Part shown: piece after piece, positions 1 through 3,628 of the stretch
Numbering within the stretch: the first letter of the stretch is position 1
How the letters are laid out: every line of letters begins with the position of its first letter
NCBI GenBank assembly: GCA_020832965.1
Contig: JAJHRM010000189.1
Coordinates: forward strand, 1-5,218
Length of the DNA: 5,218 bases
DNA from: Thermofilum sp.
GTDB lineage: Archaea; Thermoproteota; Thermoprotei; Thermofilales; Thermofilaceae
Direction of reading: 5' to 3'
Notes under the pieces: model-generated
Seen by the model: only the letters and a program-made list of their open reading frames with translations
Told to the model about the DNA's origin: nothing
Database searches by the model: none
Translations under genes and position numbers: made by a program

Positions 1-36
1 TTCTTGCCGGCTCCGCTTATGAGCCTAAGGCCCTTG
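1..36 (-). other. Probable spacer at the window edge (partial or complete)
   Basis: These 36 bases precede the first visible repeat and fall within the length range of the complete spacers (35-46 bp). They show no repeat sequence, gene or terminator-like structure. The adjoining repeat is undegenerate, unlike many leader-distal terminal repeats. The simplest reading is that the array continues to the left. A non-array flank cannot be excluded from the window alone. Confidence 0.7.
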
Positions 37-1633
37 CTTTCAATTCTTTCTGAGTTGCATCGAGGCTCAGCCTCGAGATGGCCGAGAAGCTTGAAATGGC
101 GACTTTCAATTCTTTCTGAGTTGCATCATCTCCTCGAGGGCTGGCGGGTGCCTGTGCGCACAGCTGTGGCTTTCAATTCTTTCTGAGTTGCATCGTGGTC
201 TTAAAGAGCGGTACTTCCAGGAGGGCGGTAAGCTTTCAATTCTTTCTGAGTTGCATCTTTTCCCTCATTCTCTTTTCTAGAACCCTTGCCTACTTTCAAT
301 TCTTTCTGAGTTGCATCTTGTTGAAGCTGGGGGACCTTCCCTCGGGCTTGCTATTATACTTTCAATTCTTTCTGAGTTGCATCTCCCAGTTGACCTGCCT
401 GGGCACCTAATCACCGAAAAAAACTTTCAATTCTTTCTGAGTTGCATCAGCGTACCTTACAAGAACCCAGTGCTGTTTCTTCTATCACAACTTTCAATTC
501 TTTCTGAGTTGCATCTCTGCTTCACCAGGGCGAACAGCTCCTCGGCCAGCCTCTCCTTTCAATTCTTTCTGAGTTGCATCGCAAGTGGTGGCAGAAGTGC
601 TTAGCCCCAGCCAAAGCAAGCCTAAACTTTCAATTCTTTCTGAGTTGCATCAGGATTGGTTCAACGAGAGGGATGCCTTGGTGTATCAAGTCTTTCAATT
701 CTTTCTGAGTTGCATCCTCGACCACTGCCATCGCCCTCGGTGAGGCTGATGCCTTTCAATTCTTTCTGAGTTGCATCCTTAGGAAAGTAGTTCTACAGAT
801 TAGGAAAGAGTTACCCCTGAACTTTCAATTCTTTCTGAGTTGCATCTAGTCTTCCCAGCTTGTCTCTTCCTGCGAATCCCAGTTTCATCTTTCAATTCTT
901 TCTGAGTTGCATCCTTGGGGGCGGTCAGAGACGCCAAGGGCCAGATAATCTTTCAATTCTTTCTGAGTTGCATCCTGAGTGTTCACTTGCAGCCATGCCA
1001 CCTAGCAGATCTTTCAATTCTTTCTGAGTTGCATCTACATAGATGACTTTATAAAAATCTGTGAATTAGTAGTAAGGGTGAAAGTGGTTGCAACCTTTCA
1101 ATTCTTTCTGAGTTGCATCGCGTGCTTCGGGCTGGGTGTTTTGCATACCCCTAGTGACTTTCAATTCTTTCTGAGTTGCATCGCTAGCGATGAGGGCCAA
1201 GTTCCAAAGCCTCATGCAGCAACCTTTCAATTCTTTCTGAGTTGCATCCTGCTGAACACCGCCTCCGTGAGCTGCCCCAGCTTCTCCCTTTCAATTCTTT
1301 CTGAGTTGCATCGGGGGGTGGGGTATTTAAGGATTGCGTTGGGTGAAAGCGGCTTTCAATTCTTTCTGAGTTGCATCGCAACCTAGGCGCTTCCTAAGCC
1401 ACGGCGCCAAGTGACACTTTCAATTCTTTCTGAGTTGCATCTTGTTGAGTCTTCGCCTTTGCTCGACTATTCTTGGAACTCTTTCAATTCTTTCTGAGTT
1501 GCATCAGGGCGCGCTACGTCCACGACCTCGTCAGGGCGTACGAGCTTTCAATTCTTTCTGAGTTGCATCCCTCGAGGTAGAACGTGATAATCACTCCCCT
1601 ATCCCTAACTTTCAATTCTTTCTGAGTTGCATC
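37..1633 (-). CRISPR. CRISPR array, 25 identical 25-bp repeats and 24 spacers, leader on the right
   Basis: The + strand repeat begins CTTTCAATTCTTTC and ends TGAGTTGCATC. Copies start at 37, 103, 170, 233, 293, 359, 424, 491, 556, 627, 692, 753, 822, 889, 950, 1011, 1095, 1158, 1224, 1288, 1353, 1417, 1481, 1545 and 1609, with no mismatch seen. Spacer lengths left to right are 41, 42, 38, 35, 41, 40, 42, 40, 46, 40, 36, 44, 42, 36, 36, 59, 38, 41, 39, 40, 39, 39, 39 and 39 bp. Bases flanking the repeat vary, which fixes it at 25 bp. On the - strand the repeat ends in ATTGAAAG, the usual crenarchaeal 8-nt crRNA 5' handle, so transcription should run leftward from a leader at the right. The repeat has no strong internal palindrome, as expected for Cas6-processed archaeal repeats. 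Cmr genes lie on the far side of the leader. No degenerate end repeat is present, so the array probably continues left of the window. Confidence 0.98.
1036..1094. other. Abnormally long, AT-rich spacer with a TATA-like core
   Basis: This is the 16th complete spacer from the left. It is 59 bp, against 35-46 bp for the other 23, and about one third G+C, whereas many neighbouring spacers are near or above half. It contains TTTATAAA at 1048-1055, a self-complementary match to the archaeal TATA core, so it could act on either strand. On the - strand, initiation about 25 bp away would fall in or near the repeat at 1011-1035. Promoters carried inside spacers are known to start extra array transcripts in Sulfolobus. 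Its role here is inference. No second, decayed repeat is visible inside it. Confidence 0.6.
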
Positions 1634-1644
1634 TGAGCTGCATC
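1634..1644. repeat. Imperfect copy of the repeat end at the leader junction
   Basis: The last 11 bases of the leader-proximal repeat, TGAGTTGCATC (1623-1633), are followed directly by TGAGCTGCATC (1634-1644). The two differ at one position, giving a tandem 11-bp duplication across the leader/repeat boundary. The end of a leader is where Cas1-Cas2 docks in known systems, and by promoter spacing transcription should also begin here. The copy may be a recognition element, a relic of an integration event, or coincidence. Confidence 0.7.
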
Positions 1645-1671
1645 TCCTCATCGTTGCTTATATGCTTTTCG
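1634..1671 (-). promoter_or_regulatory. Pre-crRNA promoter (BRE/TATA) at the array start
   Basis: Read on the - strand, the order is GCGAAAAG (1664-1671, purine-rich BRE-like), then CATATAAG (1657-1664, TATA box), then about 23 bp to the first repeat. Archaeal initiation lies about 25 bp from the TATA centre, which puts the start at roughly 1634-1637, right at the leader/repeat boundary. The pre-crRNA would then have almost no leader RNA. This supports the array orientation independently of the repeat handle. Confidence 0.7.
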
Positions 1672-1679
1672 CTTTCCCG

Positions 1680-1830
1680 TCAGAAGCCTGCAAAACTGCC
1701 CCGCACCCCAAATCCATAGATTGGAGGCTTCTGAAGCTTCCCGAGTGGGAAGCTTCCCCCAATTCCCGCTTGAAGCCGGGAATTCCTCCTCAAAATCTCT
1801 TTTCAAAATAGCCTCCCGACGGGAAGCTTC
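1680..1830. repeat. Palindrome cluster built on GAAGCTTC in the leader
   Basis: The core GAAGCTTC occurs at 1733-1740, 1749-1756 and 1823-1830. Perfect inverted repeats are TCAGAAGCCT/AGGCTTCTGA (1680-1689 with 1725-1734), GAAGCTTCCC/GGGAAGCTTC (1733-1742 with 1747-1756, 4-nt loop), AATTCCCG/CGGGAATT (1761-1768 with 1777-1784) and TCCCG-A-CGGGA (1814-1824). The decamer GGGAAGCTTC recurs directly at 1747 and 1821. A smaller stem, AATC-CATA-GATT, sits at 1711-1722 inside the first pair. The cluster lies upstream of the array TATA box, so it should act as DNA, not as leader RNA, unless an upstream promoter exists. It may be an operator array for a CRISPR regulator or an inserted dispersed palindromic element. 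Confidence 0.75.
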
Positions 1831-1834
1831 ATAA

Positions 1835-1876
1835 ACAAATTTTAGCATTCTCGCCGAGAAATTTTGACAAATTTTT
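1835..1876. repeat. AT-rich direct repeats ACAAATTTT with a central palindrome
   Basis: ACAAATTTT occurs at 1835-1843 and 1867-1875, 32 bp apart, about three helical turns. Between them lies the short perfect palindrome TTCTCG-C-CGAGAA (1848-1860). The stretch is AT-rich, as distal leaders often are, and could bend DNA or bind a chromatin protein. Short AT-rich repeats can arise by chance, so confidence is modest. Confidence 0.4.
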
Positions 1877-1920
1877 GGAGGAATGCTCGCTTTAGCGCAT
1901 TAAGGCTTATTAGAGGCTGG

Positions 1921-1941
1921 AACGTGTACGCAATTCACGTT
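1921..1941. promoter_or_regulatory. Candidate operator, AACGTG-N9-CACGTT, upstream of the cmr4 TATA box
   Basis: AACGTG (1921-1926) and CACGTT (1936-1941) form a perfect inverted repeat with half-site centres 15 bp apart. It ends three bases before the cmr4 TATA box, overlapping the BRE zone. A dimeric winged-helix regulator bound here could block or aid TBP/TFB. CARF-HTH proteins such as Csa3 regulate CRISPR loci in this phylum, but no regulator gene is visible and the link is inference. Confidence 0.45.
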
Positions 1942-1944
1942 AAA

Positions 1945-1977
1945 CTTAAATATGATTTTTAATACTAACCCATTTAT
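1945..1977 (+). promoter_or_regulatory. cmr operon promoter (TATA box, leaderless start)
   Basis: CTTAAATA at 1945-1952 is a good archaeal TATA box. Initiation about 25 bp from its centre would fall at roughly 1974-1979, essentially on the ATG at 1978. No Shine-Dalgarno sequence precedes that ATG. The first gene is therefore probably translated from a leaderless mRNA, which is common for first genes of operons in Thermoproteota. Confidence 0.65.
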
Positions 1978-3096
1978 ATGGAGGAGCCCGGTAGCCTTAT
2001 ATTTAAAGGACCCTCGAATTATTCTTCCGCAGATGTGCTTCTTTTGGAGACGCTAACCCATCTTCACGTGGGCTCTGGCAAGGTTGCGGGGTTTGTTGAC
2101 CTTCCTGTGCAACGGGATGAGTACGGTTTTCCCTGCATTTACAGCAGCAGTCTAAAGGGTGCTCTGAAAACCGCGTTACTTCACTCGGCTATTAAGGCAT
2201 CCGGCGGTAAGGAAGACATAGCTAGAGACTTGGTTATGTCGCTTATGGGCTCTGAGCCAGATTTAGAGGAGTCCTTCGAGTCAAGCGTTGCTCTGCTGGA
2301 TGCTTATCTGCTCGCGATTCCAGCTAGAAGCCTAAAGGGCGTCTACACGTACGTTACTACTCCAATATTGCTTAGGAAGTTTAAGGAGTACTTGGACTTA
2401 ACGCTGAGCGTTCGGGAAACAGGCAGCAGCGAACCTGCAGATGTCAGGAATGCTGTAGAGAAGATCCTCAACATCGCTGAAACTCTCAGAGAAGATGAGT
2501 ATATATGCCTCGAGGGGAAGGACGGTCTCTGCAGAGGTGTACAGATAGAGGAGCTAGGTAAAAAAGTTGTCCTTGTGGAGGATGTGATCTTGAGTGGCCA
2601 TGAAGTTGATGGACATGAGGCTGGCACGAAGCTGAAAGAAGACGGGGTGAACTTGAGCGGTTTCCTGTCAGGTGTGGAGACGGTTGAGAGACCTCTACTA
2701 GTCCTGGGCGATTCTACTGGTAAGGAAGTCATAGAGAGAAGTTTACTTGTGCTTGCACACGTGCGACTCGGTGAAAGCAAAACGGTAGAGGAAGGACCAT
2801 GGTCGGCGGAATACGTTCCAGCCAAAACGAAGTTTTTCAGCGTGGCGCTCTTTAAGAGACCATGGATAAGCGACGGGATGCTTAAAAGGTATTTGAGAAA
2901 TGATAAGGTACAGCGAACAAAAGAAAATTATGAAAAGGTTCTCAAAGAGCTGGGCTTTGAAGGCTTTCAAGATGGTAATTTCGCCCAAGCTGCTAGGCAA
3001 AAATTCCGAGACCTTGTGAAGATGAACAGAAATTATGTCATCGTGGGCGGACGCGAAACGGTTGGTAAAGGCATCATGAGGATAAAATTTCTCTGA
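1978..3096 (+). CDS. cmr4: Cmr4, type III-B RAMP backbone subunit and target-RNA nuclease
   Basis: A 372-residue Cas7-group RAMP protein. In the family, several Cmr4 copies line the crRNA and each cuts the bound target RNA, giving 6-nt-spaced cleavage in the cytoplasm. The N-terminal motif is at residues 29-64: LHVGSGK (29-35), FVDLPVQRDE (39-48) and SSSLKGALK (56-64). Asp41 matches the catalytic Asp of Pyrococcus furiosus Cmr4 (D26). The block PARSLKGVYTYVTTP (115-129) and the glycine loop GGRETVGKG (357-365) are Cmr4 hallmarks, as is GPWSAEYVP (273-281). Compared with roughly 300 residues in the Pyrococcus protein as I recall it, this one has an N-terminal extension of about 15 residues and extra sequence near 140-230 and 305-350. 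ATG 1978 is chosen because it fits the promoter as a leaderless start; GTG at 2035 is a weaker alternative. The gene leads a tight operon with cmr5, 5 bp downstream. Confidence 0.96.
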   Translation: MEEPGSLIFKGPSNYSSADVLLLETLTHLHVGSGKVAGFVDLPVQRDEYGFPCIYSSSLKGALKTALLHSAIKASGGKEDIARDLVMSLMGSEPDLEESFESSVALLDAYLLAIPARSLKGVYTYVTTPILLRKFKEYLDLTLSVRETGSSEPADVRNAVEKILNIAETLREDEYICLEGKDGLCRGVQIEELGKKVVLVEDVILSGHEVDGHEAGTKLKEDGVNLSGFLSGVETVERPLLVLGDSTGKEVIERSLLVLAHVRLGESKTVEEGPWSAEYVPAKTKFFSVALFKRPWISDGMLKRYLRNDKVQRTKENYEKVLKELGFEGFQDGNFAQAARQKFRDLVKMNRNYVIVGGRETVGKGIMRIKFL

Positions 3097-3101
3097 GGGG
3101 G
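3095..3101 (+). promoter_or_regulatory. Ribosome binding site overlapping the cmr4 stop codon
   Basis: The run GAGGGGG begins inside the TGA stop of cmr4. It touches ATG 3102 with no spacing and lies about 9 bp before ATG 3111. Normal Shine-Dalgarno spacing favours 3111, while length and coupling allow 3102. It indicates reinitiation on the same mRNA. Confidence 0.5.
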
Positions 3102-3620
3102 ATGGAACTCATGGTTCTAGGTAATTTGGGACCCGTTGAGCATGCGGTGATAATCTTCACCGAGCTTAGGAAGCACGTGGACGATAAGGTGGGCTCCAAA
3201 ATTAGGACGCGTGCAAGAGAGGGCCTTGAGCTTATCAGAGCATCAGGCCTTGTACCTACCCTCTCATTTTACTATGCTAAAGCAAGGGATGCGCTTACGG
3301 GAGTAAACGATGAAGAGTCAATGGCTTACATGCTATACCTAAAGACCATACTCCTCTACTTAGAAAGCATTGGTCTTATTAAAGGAGCACGCAAAGTCTT
3401 TGAGCTACAAGAGGAGTTAAGGGAGCTTACTCAGAAGGAGAGGCAAGGAGGTGATGTGAAGGAAGAGGAAAAAGAAAAAGTAAGAGCTTTATTAGTTGAG
3501 AACTTTATAAATATCCTCAATGAAGTGCTGCAAAAGTCGTGCATTGCCAGTAACATGCTAGAACCCTTTCTCATAGAATTCAAGAGACTATGTGAAGCCA
3601 CCTGGGAGAGAGAAAGATAG
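3102..3620 (+). CDS. cmr5: Cmr5, small helical subunit of the type III-B complex
   Basis: A 172-residue, mostly helical protein matching the Cmr5 (Cas11-type) small subunit. In the family several copies form the inner filament of the Cmr complex opposite Cmr4, supporting target RNA binding without a catalytic site. The diagnostic stretch is residues 33-62: KIRTRAREG (33-41), LIRASGLVPTLSFYYAK (44-60), followed by the helix AYMLYLKTILLYLESIGLI (75-93). Residues 102-128 are highly charged (Glu/Lys/Arg-rich) and probably form a linker or exposed helix. This region makes the protein somewhat longer than compact Cmr5 proteins. The gene starts 5 bp after the cmr4 stop. The purine run GAGGGGG (3095-3101) abuts ATG 3102 but is better spaced for ATG 3111, so translation may start there (169 residues). 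The neighbours cmr4 and cmr1 confirm the assignment. Confidence 0.9.
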   Translation: MELMVLGNLGPVEHAVIIFTELRKHVDDKVGSKIRTRAREGLELIRASGLVPTLSFYYAKARDALTGVNDEESMAYMLYLKTILLYLESIGLIKGARKVFELQEELRELTQKERQGGDVKEEEKEKVRALLVENFINILNEVLQKSCIASNMLEPFLIEFKRLCEATWERER

Positions 3621-3628
3621 GGATACCT

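Larger units (their letters stand above)
1634..1977 (-). promoter_or_regulatory. CRISPR leader and divergent intergenic region
   Basis: These 344 bp between the leader-proximal repeat and the cmr4 ATG hold no convincing gene. The position matches a crenarchaeal CRISPR leader: it sits at the end from which the ATTGAAAG-handled crRNAs would be transcribed and carries a TATA box close to the first repeat. From left to right it contains the repeat-like junction (1634-1644), the array TATA box (1657-1664), a cluster of palindromes (1680-1830), an AT-rich stretch with two ACAAATTTT copies (1835-1876), a possible operator (1921-1941) and the cmr4 TATA box (1945-1952). How much belongs to the leader and how much to cmr control cannot be told from sequence. 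Confidence 0.8.

Noticed and set aside
4..604. Three + strand open frames with recurring FQFFLSCI or LSILSELH peptides
   Set aside because: The recurring peptides are translations of the CRISPR repeat in different frames. The stretches between them are unrelated spacers. They are not genes.
778..821. Internal direct repeat TTAGGAAAG at 779-787 and 800-808 within one spacer
   Set aside because: The 21-bp spacing is in frame with an open reading (IRK and LRK), so it most likely reflects similar codons in the source gene, not a functional element.
1036..1094. A decayed repeat hidden in the 59-bp spacer
   Set aside because: 59 bp would leave only about 17 bp on each side of a 25-bp repeat, and no stretch aligns well with the repeat.
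1078..1386. Open frames on both strands within the right part of the array
   Set aside because: They consist of translated repeats and spacers, with the same repeat-derived peptide each time and no start signals.
318..1480. Two spacers (318-358 and 1442-1480) both start with TTGTTGA
   Set aside because: The match ends after seven bases. That is expected by chance among 24 spacers and is not evidence of a shared target.
1648..1848. A 66-codon - strand open frame across the leader
   Set aside because: Its codons are largely the palindromic DNA motifs (repeated Glu-Ala-Ser), no promoter or ribosome site precedes it, and it runs through the array TATA box. It is better explained as structured non-coding DNA.
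2343..3000. Two - strand open frames antisense to the middle and end of cmr4
   Set aside because: They lie inside a gene with clear Cmr4 motifs, show no family features, and are Ser/Thr/Pro-rich shadows of its codons.
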